Shown here one piece after another: positions 45,748 to 56,226 of a stretch of 64,000 nucleotides of DNA. The translations under genes were made by a program, and so were the position numbers. This stretch comes from Tausonia pullulans (lineage: Eukaryota > Basidiomycota > Tremellomycetes > Cystofilobasidiales > Mrakiaceae), in NCBI GenBank assembly GCA_951802195.1, contig OX637621.1, positions 930,001-994,000 on the forward strand, given 5' to 3'. Position 1 is the first letter of the stretch. Each line of letters begins with the position of its first letter. The notes under the pieces are model-generated. The model saw only the letters and a program-made list of their open reading frames with translations, was not told the DNA's origin and searched no databases.

Positions 45748-46630
45748 GTCGGGTGAAGGGTCGAGCGCGTGAAGAGTCAAGGAGGGAAAGAGCAGGTCGG
45801 GGAAGCGAGCAGAATGGGCAGTGAAGGACTTGTTGAGAGCGGGGTCTTCAGTGGAAGAAGGCCAGAGGCCTCGGATCTACTGCATCTCGACGAACGAGGC
45901 GGACGATAGAATGAGGGGGAGGGGGGACAGGCGACTTGTAGCGAGGGACCGTCGGCTTGGCCCTGGCTGTCGGCTGTCTGAGGGGGGGGGGAGACCGGCG
46001 GGCCGAGAGACGCCGCTGGTGAGAGTGGTCGAGTGACTCGGTACGGTATAGGTTCTTCCTTGATGGTTTATGGAGAAAAGGGAGGATGAGCTAACGGTCA
46101 CTGGACACACGACAGCGGTCCTCCGTTCCAGCGGGCGAATGCAGACGCAGCGGCGCTCGTGGCGGATGGACGCCCACGAAGCGGCTCTCTCTGGGGGCAG
46201 AGGCAATGTGAGAGGGGCCGTTCGTTGCCTCGCTCGCTGTCTGTCTGGCCGGCCAGCTGGGAGGTTGGGACTTACCGAGAGTGGGAGACCTCTCTCTTTG
46301 GGTGGGTGGGGGGCGCCCGGAGCGGTGGTGGACAAGAGCTAAGTGGAACGGAGCGTGGAGAGAGAAAGCGGACGCACGAGAGTCGACTTCCGCCGTCTTC
46401 CCATCCCGGACGCCCCGTCAACTCGCTTCCTCAATTCATACAAGTCTGTCCGGAGAGCGCAGTCGTGATCTTTGCGCGCAGACATGATTCGCCCAGAGGT
46501 TGTTCCCTCACACGTCAGAGGCGACAACTCGCTCTTCCTTCAATCCGCGCAGCACCAGCAGCGAGTTATCTGGTTATCTCGTCAGTCGATGTCCGTGCAT
46601 GATCATCCCCTCCTCCTACCAAACTGCGCA
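45748..46630. other. Intergenic: ASH-protein promoter and PAAF1 3' end
   Basis: About 880 bp between two minus-strand genes. A G run lies near 45980-45990. Several frames are open, but none gives a protein-like or family-like product. It probably holds the ASH-gene promoter and long leader. Confidence 0.5.
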
Positions 46631-48210
46631 TCAATACCGCCCGACCCCGTCTTTCCCGCCAACCCAGATCTCGTTCCCCTTGATACCTCCGACACGTACA
46701 CACTCGATCGACTCCTCCCAGCCCGCAAGCTCCTCCACGACTCCCCAAGACGTTTCGTCTTCCGACGTCTTCCCACAGACCCAGGGCATGCCGTCCGCTC
46801 CACCGACAACGAGCCTCGATCCACCTTTCTCCGAAGTGGTAGGCTCAAGCCAGGCGAGCGAGTTGATCGTCGCTTCGGAACGGCGGAGCCGAGCAATGAG
46901 TATGGGAGGCTCGTCGATGGAGGAGAATGAGTAAAGGCTGAGAAAGCCGTTCGCCGAGCCAGTCGCGAGGTATCCACTCTAGAGTACATAATGAGGGACG
47001 TCAGATCAAGGCAGAAATGATGGAGAGCGAGGGAAAGAGACTCACAGGAGACCAAGCAAGCGCGCCGATGGGCTCCTCACCCTCGCCTATCCGCTCGCCC
47101 ACAATCTCCAACGTTGGCGTTTCCTCTCCGCCAACCCGGACGCTCCATACACCTCCCGATTTTAGCCCGACCCAAGCCCTCGCACTATCCTGTTGCTGCG
47201 TCTGCTCCAGGGCAAGCGACCACACCTCATCCCCAAACTTGACCGAGGCAACCGTCGTCGCGTCCGCGACGCGCCATTGACGAAGGACGCCGTCCTTGCT
47301 TGCGCTGAGGACGTGTCTGCCACGATCGAGGATGGAAGACGCCGTAACGGGGCGGGTGTGAGCTGTGAGCGTGCGGGCGGGCTCGGTTGACAAAGGGCCG
47401 GCGGCAGCGACGGCAGAGTGGACATGGATCATGGAGGAGAGCGTTGAGGAGAGGAGGACCTCGCCGGAAGGGAAAAATCGGGTGTCGCAAATGTCGCCCT
47501 TGCAACCCTTGAGCTTTAGGGGAGGAGATGATGTGGTAGTGGTGGAGTCGGACGCACTGAGGTCGAGGACCACCAGTGCACCGTCGTCGCCTCCGACGGC
47601 AAGGAGCGGACGCGTCGATGAGATGTCGAGCGAATTGACTCGCTTTGGGATCTGGTCCGACAATGAGAAAGGTTATACTCAGCTATCTGGACAATATTTT
47701 CCTGCTAGGAAGGAGCGAGAATACAACGAACAGCAGGCTCCTTGGCTGAAGTGATCACCTGACGAGGTCGGCGGAGAAGCGTCGCCGGTATCTCAAGGCT
47801 CGGGAATGCAACCCTAAGAATGTTCTAGAGTCAAGGTTTGTGTCTTCTGTCAGTCCAATATCATGCTTGCTTGAGAGCGAAGGAGGAATGAAGGCTGGTC
47901 ACCAACCTCATCTTTCGACTCGAGCGTGACGCCGTCGCGCCCTCTCAAGACGAGGTCTCCGTCCGGGTCCTGCTCGCAATCGATCTGGGGCAGGACTTCA
48001 GTACAGTGATCTTAGAGCTGTCATTCATCGCTCTCTGGACATGACGATACTCACCCTGCCGTGCACGCTCGGCCGGCCCTCGCAGTACGCCGAGACCCAG
48101 AACGACTCGCTTCGGACAATCGATTGGGAGACATCGTTGATGACGGCCGGGAAATCCGGCTGGACGTTGATATAGGGCAGGGCCCTGTACTTGAAGGAGG
48201 AGGAGGCCAT
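46631..48210 (-). CDS. RPN14: Proteasome-assembly WD40 chaperone PAAF1/Rpn14
   Basis: PAAF1/Rpn14 binds 19S base ATPase subunits during 26S proteasome assembly. The start at 48210 gives MASSSFKYRALPYINVQPDF and SVHGRVSI, like the PAAF1 N-terminus. A short exon then gives DGDLVLRGRDGVTLESKDE. The WD40 body reads VNSLDISSTRPLLAVGGDDG, CKGDICDTRFFPSGEVLLSS, HTRPVTASSILDRGRHVLSA, SKDGVLRQWRVADA, SGYLATGSANGFLSLYSF and SRLVVGGADGMPWV, ending EIWVGGKDGVGRY* at 46631. The order 'DTRFFPSG', 'ILDRGRHVLSASKDG' and the C-terminal 'KDGVGRY' match PAAF1 well. One or two introns in 47000-48050 were placed only approximately. Confidence 0.83.
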
Positions 48211-48479
48211 ATCGCAGAGGCTTCTGAGAGAGAGAGAGAGATGTGGTCGAGGGGAAGGCGAGCTCGATGAAGGAGGCCGACGCGTCGCCTCTTGGACCTG
48301 TCAAGCTCCACATCACTTGGGCTTGTCACCACTTCGGCTTTTCTCTCTTCGCCCTCACTTTTCCCTCAATCGAACAAGACCAGATTGATGCATCGTACAG
48401 TGTATGTGGGTGGAGGAGAAAAGAAAAGACGAAATAAAAACGCGCCAAGCTCCAATGATCCTAGTCATGTACAACCCAC
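48211..48479. other. Intergenic: RPN14 promoter and TMA16 3' end
   Basis: 269 bp between two minus-strand genes. An AG repeat lies at 48226-48240. Nothing else is seen. Confidence 0.6.
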
Positions 48480-49718
48480 TCAGACACTCTCCTCGACCTG
48501 CATCTCCCCGTCCTCCACGTCATCCCCTTCGTTAGCACGGGGCGTCTCCTCCTCCTCCTCCTCCTCCTCCTCGACACCTTTGCCAAGTCCCTTGTGCGAG
48601 ATAGTAACCGTGTCCGGGTGCAAGCGCGAGACGCGGATGTACCGCAGCAACGGGAGGAACGCTGGGTCGGCTGACGTCCAGTTCCGGAGCATTGTCACCG
48701 TCGGCTCATGCGTCAGGTCGGGGCACTCTTCAGGGCCAAGGGAGAATGTCAGCGGAAGAGAGAAGGGAGGGGACAGAGCCAGGGGATGGGGCCAAGCTCG
48801 GCGAAATAAGGAGACATCTACTCACCGAACCCAGCGTCGTACTCAGACGCCTCCTTGCGCTTGATCTCCTCGAGCTCAATCTCCCGACGAGCCTTGGGTC
48901 GTCCCGGGCGACGCTCTTTCTGAAGGAGGACCAGCTCCTCGTCGTGCCTCTCAAGGTATACCTTGGAGATGAGCTCGTGGAGTTGCGGTAGGGGAAGGGA
49001 CTTGAAGGGGGGAGGAGGGATCGCATGATGGAAGAAGAGAGGGCGCTCGACTGGGTGGTTGGAATAATCCGAAAGGGACGATGAGATAATGGTTGAGACG
49101 GAATGTGGCGGCGAGTCGAGATCGCAGCAGGTCGGTCGGTCCGTCGGCGCGCCATTGAGAGTTGCGCACGAGTAGGACAAAGCAGCAGCAAATGATAACA
49201 AACGAGGATCCCAATCGATGTACCAGAGAACAGAAGGACGATGAGAAGGAAAGACAAGCAGCTCGGTCAGCCAATGTCGCAGCTAAGGGCCAGGAGTCGG
49301 ACGCACGCTTCAGGATCTTGGCCTTGGCCCGGTATTGAGTTGCCTTGCCGAGCTTCGACTTGCGGAGGACGATCCGATCAAGCTGTCCGGCTGTGGTGAG
49401 AGGGTAGGACGCGTCTCGTAAGTTATGAGCGCTCGGAAAGTAAGATCGGCACAAGAAAGAGCGCGTGCGCCCCCTTGATGACGACACGCACCTCTCCGGG
49501 ACGAAGGGTGCACAGACTCCATACTCCCCTGCATCTGTTTCTTCGTGTGTCTGTGTGACGTGACTTGTCAGTGTCTGGGCGGGGAAGGAAGGCTGTCGAC
49601 CAGGCCAGGTAGATCCGTGCGGCTAGCAAGCGAGAGTAACTCGAGACCCCAGGCCTCAACGTTGGCTAGCGCTCTCTTTCGTTGGTGGAGTGTGAACTGA
49701 CCTCTTGTTGTTAGGCAT
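48480..49718 (-). CDS. TMA16: Translation machinery-associated protein 16 (Tma16)
   Basis: Tma16 is a small nuclear/nucleolar protein that associates with pre-60S ribosomes. The first exon (49718-49702) has only 17 nt and encodes MPNNKR. The next continues HTKKQMQGSMESVHPSSRRA. Further exons give QLDRIVLRKSKLGKATQYRA, RPLFFHHAIPPPPFKSLPLP, LHELISKVYLERHDEELVLL, RREIELEEIKRKEASEYDAG and ECPDLTHEPTVTMLRNWTSA. The C-terminus has an eight-residue-plus glutamate tract from a CTC triplet repeat (48548-48575 on the + strand) and ends EMQVEESV. The basic start 'HPxSRKA' and the later 'E..YEtGfEvPDL' block are the family marks. The start codon is shared head-to-head with ADE17. Confidence 0.85.
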
Positions 49719-49936
49719 AGTCGGTGAGTTGGGTCCAGAGTGGAGGTGGTCGGGTGAGGGTCGAAGGCGAAGCAGCCCAGTCCCTCCTGCCTTCCCTTCT
49801 CAGCTGATTTGTCGAAGGGCCATGCGTTTGGACAGAGACTCGCTCTCCCTCCGCGCTTTCGTCTTCGGAGCCCCTCGCTTTTTTGACCCTAAGAGAGAGG
49901 AAGAGAAGCCCACCACTCCATCGTCAATCAGCCGCC
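49719..49936. promoter_or_regulatory. Divergent promoter between TMA16 and ADE17
   Basis: 218 bp lie between the two divergent ATGs. Shared regulation of a ribosome-assembly factor and a purine-synthesis gene is plausible, but this is inferred from spacing only. Confidence 0.5.
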
Positions 49937-52307
49937 ATGTCTTCCGACTCTAAGCCCATTGGTGCGTTGCTCCTTGTTGTTGCCCTTCGCGTAGAAACAA
50001 CTAGAGAGACAGACACTTTGCTCACCCTCTCCCTCACCCTCTTGCTCAACTTGTCCTGATCTCGCTCCCTCGCTCGTGACTCGCCTCGTATCGCAGCGCT
50101 TCTTTCGCTCTACGACAAGGAGGGTCTCATCCCCTTTGCGACCTCGCTCGTCGAGCTCGGCTTCAGGCTCCTCGGCTCAGGTGGAACGGCTAAGCAGATC
50201 CGCGAGGCTGGTCTTCCCATCGAGTTAGTCCACGCTTCGTTCTCAACAACTCGCCTCGCCGTCCTCCTCCCGCCTGTGTTCCATGCCTGACATACATTTT
50301 CGGCCGACGCCCATTTCTAGGGATGTCTCGAGCATCACTAAGGCCCCCGAGATGCTCGGCGGTCGCGTCAAGACGCTCCACCCTGCCGTTCATGGAGGTG
50401 AGCCTCCCCTCCCTTCCCCTCCTCGTTTGAAGGACGATGGGGGTAAGACGGCGGCGGGCGAGGCCGATAATGTTGAGGGCTCAGTTTCTCCTTCTGTCTT
50501 TCTCCAGGCATCCTCTCGCGCGACATCCCGTCCGACCTTGCAGACCTCGCGGCCAACTCGATCTCGCCCATCACCATCGTCGCCTGCAACCTCTACCCGT
50601 TCGTCAAGACCATTGAGGCCCCCAACTGCACCCTCCCGGGCGCCATTGAGGAGATTGACATCGGAGGTGTCACGCTCCTCCGTGCCGCGGCCAAGAACCA
50701 TGGTCGCGTCTCCATCGTCTCCGCTCCCGCCGACTACGAGGTCGTGCTTAAGGAGCTCAAGGAGAAGAAGGAGGTCTCCGTTGAGACCCGCCGGGGTCTC
50801 GCCCTCAAGGCATTTGAGATGACCGCTGAGTACGACGCCGCCATCTCGGACTACTTCCGCAAGGAGTACGCTCAGCTCGGTGGCGAGACCAAGTCGTCGG
50901 CCGGTGTCCAGCAGATGAAGCTCCGCTACGGCGCCAACCCCCACCAGGCGCCGGCTCAGGCCTTTGTCACCGAGGGAGAGCTCCCCATCAAGGGTGAGTA
51001 TTCTCGGATCTGGAGGGCGCAAGGTGGCGGTGAGCATGAGACCCTGACGCGCTGCAACCCTCCCTAGTTCTCTCTGGCTCGCCTGGGTACATCAACTATC
51101 TCGACGCCCTCAACTCATACGCTCTCGTCAAGGAGCTCTCCGCCGCGACCTCGGACCCGGTCCTTCCCGCCGCCGCCTCGTTCAAGCACGTCTCTCCGGC
51201 CGGTGCCGCCCTTGGTCTCCAGCTGAGCGAGGTGGAGTCAAAGGTCTTCGGCGTCGAGGACCTCTGGGCCAAGCAGGCTCTCACTCCCCTTGCGTCAGCC
51301 TACGCTCGCGCTCGTGGAGCGGATCGCATGTCGTCGTTCGGCGACTTCATCGGTCTTTCGCACGTCGTCGACGTTGCTACTGCCAAGATTATCAACCGCG
51401 AGGTCTCTGATGGTGTGATCGCCCCTGGATATGAGCCTGAGGCGCTCGAGATTCTTCAGAAGAAGAAGGGCGGCAAGTACTGCGTTCTCCAGGTGCGTCC
51501 GCTCTTGGCCCTAGATGAACTCGCACGGCACGTCACAACTGACGCCTTCCGCGCAGATGGACCCCAAATATGAGCCCTCGCTCGTCGAAACCCGCCAGGT
51601 CTACGGCATCTCGCTCCAGCAGCGTCGTAATGACATCAAGATTGAGCCCTCGCTCTTCAAGAACATTGTCTCCAAGAACAAGGATCTTCCGGCCCAAGCG
51701 GCGCTCGACCTCCTCGTCGCGACGATTGCGCTCAAGTACACGCAGTCCAACTCGGTCTGCTACGCCCTCAACGGTACCGTCATTGGTCTTGGCGCCGGCC
51801 AGCAGTCACGTATCCACTGCACGCGTCTCGCCGGCGACAAGGCTGACAACTGGTGGCTCCGCCACCACGAGCGCGTTCTCTCGCTCCCCTTCAAGCAAGG
51901 CACCAAGCGCGCCGATAAGGCCAACGCCATCGATCTCTTCGTCACCGGAACGGCGTTCAACTCGTCTGAGTCGGAGCACGCCCAGTGGGCTTCCCTCTTC
52001 GACGAGGTCCCCTCGCCGCTGACTGTTGAGGAGAAGAAAGCTCACATGGCTAAGCTTACGGGTGTCGTCTGCGGGTCGGATGCCTTTTTCCCCTTCCCGG
52101 ACAATGTCCACCGCTGCAAGCGATCCGGTGTTTCTTTCATTGGTGCCCCGGGAGGTTCCATTATGGACGCCGAGTGCATCAAGGTCGCCGACGAGTACAA
52201 CATGGTCTTTGCTCACACCGGCAGTGAGTCGTGTCTGTCCTCTCGCCTCGCGAAGCAATCCGCTGATTGGCGCCTGTTCACACGCAGTCCGGCTCTTCCA
52301 CCACTAA
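49937..52307 (+). CDS. ADE17: Bifunctional AICAR transformylase / IMP cyclohydrolase
   Basis: This enzyme catalyses the last two steps of de novo IMP synthesis in the cytosol. The N-terminal cyclohydrolase reads [60 protein letters not shown] and [12 protein letters not shown]. The transformylase reads [88 protein letters not shown] and [20 protein letters not shown]. It ends HTGIRLFHH. The KH and [10 protein letters not shown] regions are the folate-enzyme signatures. Exon 1 is tiny (ATGTCTTCCGACTC..., then GTGCGT). The last exon contributes only IRLFHH and its TAA at 52305-52307. The length (about 595 residues) is normal. Either ADE16 or ADE17 would suit; yeast has two copies. Confidence 0.96.
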
Positions 52308-53847
52308 ACGGGGTTCTTTCCGTTTTGTTCCCTTTCTTCTTTCGTTCTCCCCTTTGAATCAATTACATGGCTTGCATTTTCATTCTCCACCCAGCACTCG
52401 ATGAGAGCAGCCCCAGCCTCCTAGCTCCTCCATATGCCCTCTTCAGCCCATCCCTCCCATAACCGCCTGAGCGCCTCTCACGCCTTCTACTTCTTTTTCT
52501 CTCTTCCTCGCCCGTCCTCAAGCACTCGCTCGAAGTCACGTATGAGACATTCCTTTTGGACGCTGAGTATGCGGCCTTTGCGATGAAGCAGGATGAGATG
52601 GGCATCTTCAGGGCTGGTGGTATCGAGGTGAAGGTCCTCCGTAAATGTCAATGCCTGAGTGTCGATATCTGTCGTCGGAAGGACGAGCGTGAGACTGGGA
52701 TGGGGCGGGTTGGATCTGAAGAGGAGGTTCAAGCTTATCGGGAATCGAGCGAGAAGGTTGAGCATCGCCTGGGGGAAGCATTCGGTCACCTTCGAGGCGG
52801 GATAGGCAGAGGAAGGAGAAAGCCAGCCCGATCATTCATAAAGATGATTCTTCGAACAGGCTTGGACGATGTATCACTGAAGAGACTTGAACCGTCGAAG
52901 GTGGCGATGAGAATTGTCCTCAGTGGGGTCGAGGAAGGGGGTGGCAAAGTGACCGGGGTCAAGCGGTAGACTCTACGGCGGGAGGTGGACCGAATGGAGC
53001 GGATGCATGGTCTGGGAAGGCATGAATGCTGGGAAAGTCGGTGATGAGCTTGAAGGGTGGCCTCTTCTGAGGAGCGCAGGGCGGCCCCTGCTGGTGGCTG
53101 TACGGAAGAGGCGGCCGAGGACGCAGATGAAAATGGCGCGTGATGTCTTGGATGGCATTCTGGTCTCAGGTTTTGTGCCCGCCTTGAAGCGAGTTGCCCG
53201 ATGAGATGACGGAGGGTGTTCTCGGACTTGAGCGAAAAGCAAGTCGCTCTTCTATTTCGTCGTCTTGCTCTTCACCTGAGTCAAATAAAAGTCAAAGCTG
53301 ATTTTCGAAGCGCGCACCAGACTTTCTCAAGCTGGAGCAGGTCTGGCAGTGCCCTGCATGAGCGGCGAGGACGAGGGCAGGCAGGGACGGTATGAGAAGG
53401 GTGCTGCCGCCGCCGCTGATGATGGCGAGACCGGGTAGTTGTCTGAGGGAGGAAAATCTCGGAACTGAATAGTATAGAGAAGCAAGAGGCGACGGACCAT
53501 GATGTCGGCCTTGAACATCTAATGTCGATGCTTGAGAGACTGCGGAAACCGTAAGGTGTACTGGCTTCGGCTTAAGGCGAAGGAGTCTCCTCTCGACCGC
53601 GCGAAATCCGTTGTCAGGCCAACGAACAAGGGCGCCTGAAACCGGCGCCTGCTTCTATCATTCCAACAAACGCCTCCGTCTTCCTCGTACGGCTACTCAC
53701 TACCTTCGTCCCAGACATCCCTAACTCGCCCTCCTCAGGTTAGACCTAACCTCGGTACGGTTTGTCGACTTAAGCTTACACTGACGCTTTGTCTCCCCGC
53801 TCGATGCCGAATCCGCTTTAGGTCTCTCGCTTGAACCTTCGACCGCC
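52308..53847. other. Gap holding an unresolved minus-strand locus
   Basis: About 1.5 kb between ADE17 and the SHR3-like gene. Its left two-thirds show coding-like frames on the minus strand (see the next entry). The right end (53519-53847) should be the SHR3 promoter. Confidence 0.4.
52487..53518 (-). CDS. Candidate unrecognised gene, exon structure unresolved
   Basis: Several minus-strand segments look protein-like, but I could not join them with confidence. One runs from about 52790 to a TAG at 52487 (ECFPQAMLNLLARFPISLNL, then LTLVLPTTDIDTQALTFTED, ending ERVLEDGRGREKKK). In another frame the same DNA gives a Pro-rich tail ending GIDIYGGPSPRYHQP. Upstream pieces include DEIEERLAFRSSPRTPSVIS, QDITRHFHLRPRPPLPYSHQ and ILIATFDGSSLFSDTSSKPV. 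A possible start is the ATG at 53518 (MFKADIMVRRLLLLYTIQF). The plus strand is also open over 52556-52969. No family is recognised. It may be a fast-evolving gene, a decayed one, or chance frames in GC-rich DNA. Confidence 0.25.
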
Positions 53848-55049
53848 ATGCCCGGCTTCCTCTCCTCCGTCATCTACACATGCACGAGCTTCTTGCTTGG
53901 TGTCATCCTCGTCAACCAGATCGTTCGTCGACCTTGTCTCCCGAGACGCGTCTCGACTCACTTTGAACGGCCGTCTGCTGACACTCGCGTCGTCTATCCA
54001 CCTTACCCGCCGCCGCTTCTCTCTCCAGGTTGACTACGATCTTCTTTACGTTCCTCTCACCCAGGCGGCGCTTGATAAGGCGTACACCCATTACCAGACA
54101 TGGTGGGACGCCCCTGTCGGTGTCAAGGCGCTCCTTCATGTCGCCGCCATCGCACCCCTGCTCGCCCTCGTCGTCAAGCTCAATGCCTGGACGGAGAGCG
54201 CTATCTTCTTTGACGGTAGTGCCCTTGGTAAGTCTGTCTGTGTCTGTCACGTTTTCAGTGCTGGAATCTTCAGCAGCCGCTGTAGTAGAAGGCGCGCGTC
54301 TCTTGACATACCGTCTCAACGCGTGTGTATGCCGCGAACCGGACGCGCGAGTTCGCTTCAGTCTCTCGGGTCTGAAGTGCCTCTGGGCAGACGCAGCCCG
54401 GTAACAGCTATGCTGCTTTCCTGAATCCCAGTTGTAGGCATCACGCAGTGTGCTTTGCGCTTCCTCGGGAGGGACTCCTCAGAGTCGACCACGCGCCCCA
54501 TAACTCTTGAACAGCGCGCCTATCCTTATCCACCGGTTGGTCAACGCTGATATTTTACCTATTTGTCTCCCTCAGCCCTCGAGGTTGGCACCATTGTTCT
54601 CTACCTCACTGTCCACATTCCCGCTCTTCGTACCTTTCGTGAGTAATGAGGTTTTCGAGTCGCTCCTGCGTTCCGATGGATTGTCAGCCCTGAGTGACTG
54701 AACCCTGTTTCGCCCCAGTCCCTCCCGTCACCCCCACCCCTGGAGCCTGGACCTTCCTCCCTGCCGCTCCTCCCCGTGAGGTCCCTCCCTCGGCTGAGGA
54801 AAATGCGGATGCCGTCCGGGTCCTCGCCGCCGGTAACGCCCTTGTCGCGCTCGTGCGTTGTTTTCTTGTCTAGGGGTGCGTTCGATAGGTGATGCTGCTG
54901 ACTGGATTATCTCTCCCCTCCAGTGCCTTGTCGGCGTCATTGGCATGCAGGCCGGCCAGCAGTACGCTCTCCGGGCTGAGGAACGCGAACAGCGCTTGAT
55001 GGACGAGAAGGCCGCCCGTGACGCCGAGCGGATCAAGAAGGACGCCTAA
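53848..55049 (+). CDS. SHR3: ER membrane chaperone of the Shr3 family
   Basis: Shr3 proteins are polytopic ER-membrane chaperones that help amino-acid permeases fold and leave the ER. Exons are 53848-53922, 54029-54227, 54576-54638, 54719-54852 and one from about 54925 to 55049. The joined product is short (about 195 residues) with four predicted helices: MPGFLSSVIYTCTSFLLGVI, VKALLHVAAIAPLLALVVKL, LEVGTIVLYLTVHIPALRTF and AALCLVGVIGMQAGQQY-like. The luminal loop DYDLLYVPLTQAALDKAYTH and the charged C-terminal tail REQRLMDEKAARDAERIKKD fit the family. The third intron start (after GCCCTTG) opens a 348-nt intron, long for this window. The gene symbol is by family resemblance. Confidence 0.8.
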
Positions 55050-56226
55050 AGTGGATGTGTCTAGGTGTTTGTGTGTGTGATAAAAGGGTAATCGCCTGTG
55101 GGGACGATTGGAGGTCCCCTCCTCTTGTTTTTCTTTCGTTATTTCTTTGTTCTCGATGCAAGGCTTTCTTGGTAGCTTGCTTGGTCTCTACCGTCCGTGG
55201 ATCTAGATGGCAGTCGTTTTGGTGGGCGCGGCTGATCTCTGGGCAGCTCGCTATAGCTCGCCGCGCACGTGTCGTGGCCGTTCATTAAATCTGTCTTCTC
55301 GTAGATTGGCCGAGACCCCAAACAGACGAGTGAATATCGAGCTTGAAAGCTCTCTCGAGAGACTTGGGGTGCCCAGTGCTCTCCCTTGTTTGCTTTCATG
55401 CAGATTGATTCATGCGCCGGCATCTCTGAATCGGGCCTGGACCACGCCCGCTCCACCTTCTCAGTCCCGACGACTCATGGCGCAGTAACCTACGGCGGCG
55501 TCCACCACCATCCGGGAGCAGCGAGCACTCGCGCAGCACTGCGCCACGCGCGCGGGGCGATCTCCCGGGCCGCATGGCTTGCTTGTCCTTGCCGCTTTCT
55601 TGCACCTTTGCGCCTCTCTAGCTCCCCGTTCTTTTCTAGTCTCGCCAATGCCTGGGTCCTACCACCAGCTTCTTGACATCGACTCCCCCCACCGCCTCTC
55701 CTACGACCTCAGCGACCGGCCCATCGAACTACCGGATCAACTGTGCGTCCATCAGGTCCTTGATTTGTTTGCCCTCCTCTCGCTATGAGTTCCCAGCCCT
55801 CTCGACGCCGACAACAACGACACTGTCTGGCATGATCCTTCATCAGCTAGTGCTTGCGCCGTCGACGACGATCTCCCTCGCAGCCATCTGGCCGCCGCGC
55901 CTCAGCTGCGTCGTTCAGTAGGAGGAAGGGGGTTGCCTCAGCTCGTTCGGCATCACATTCTGGAGCGAGGCCAGTGTGACCAGATTGACCGTCGTTGAAA
56001 ATGGGTACGAGCTGGAGCAGAGGGGCGGTAGATCCGGGGTAGCCAGGGCTATACTTTCTCCTCTGCCTCCCCTTCTTCCAGCAGACTCCTGATCTCTTTC
56101 TTCCAACACCTCTCTCTCTTCTATGCTGCCTTTCCTACTTCCCTCTGCTGGTTTTATACACTGTCTGACATTCAACGCATGATTTGTCCACGACGCTCGC
56201 TGGCCGTACCGCCTCCCTTCCTATCT
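55050..56226. other. Gap with possible upstream exons of the membrane-protein gene
   Basis: About 1.2 kb between SHR3 and the clearest part of the next gene. From 55648 a plus-strand frame reads MPGSYHQLLDIDSPHRLSYD, then LSDRPIELPDQL up to a GTGCGT donor. After an acceptor near 55797 it continues LDADNNDTVWHDPSSASACA. These look like the acidic disordered N-terminus of a protein and may belong to the membrane-protein gene downstream. The join across 55920-56226 is not resolved. Confidence 0.35.

Noticed and set aside
45877-46602. Open frames on both strands between the ASH gene and RPN14
   Set aside because: Products are Arg/Ser-rich and unlike any family, and the two strands give equally long frames, which points to chance.
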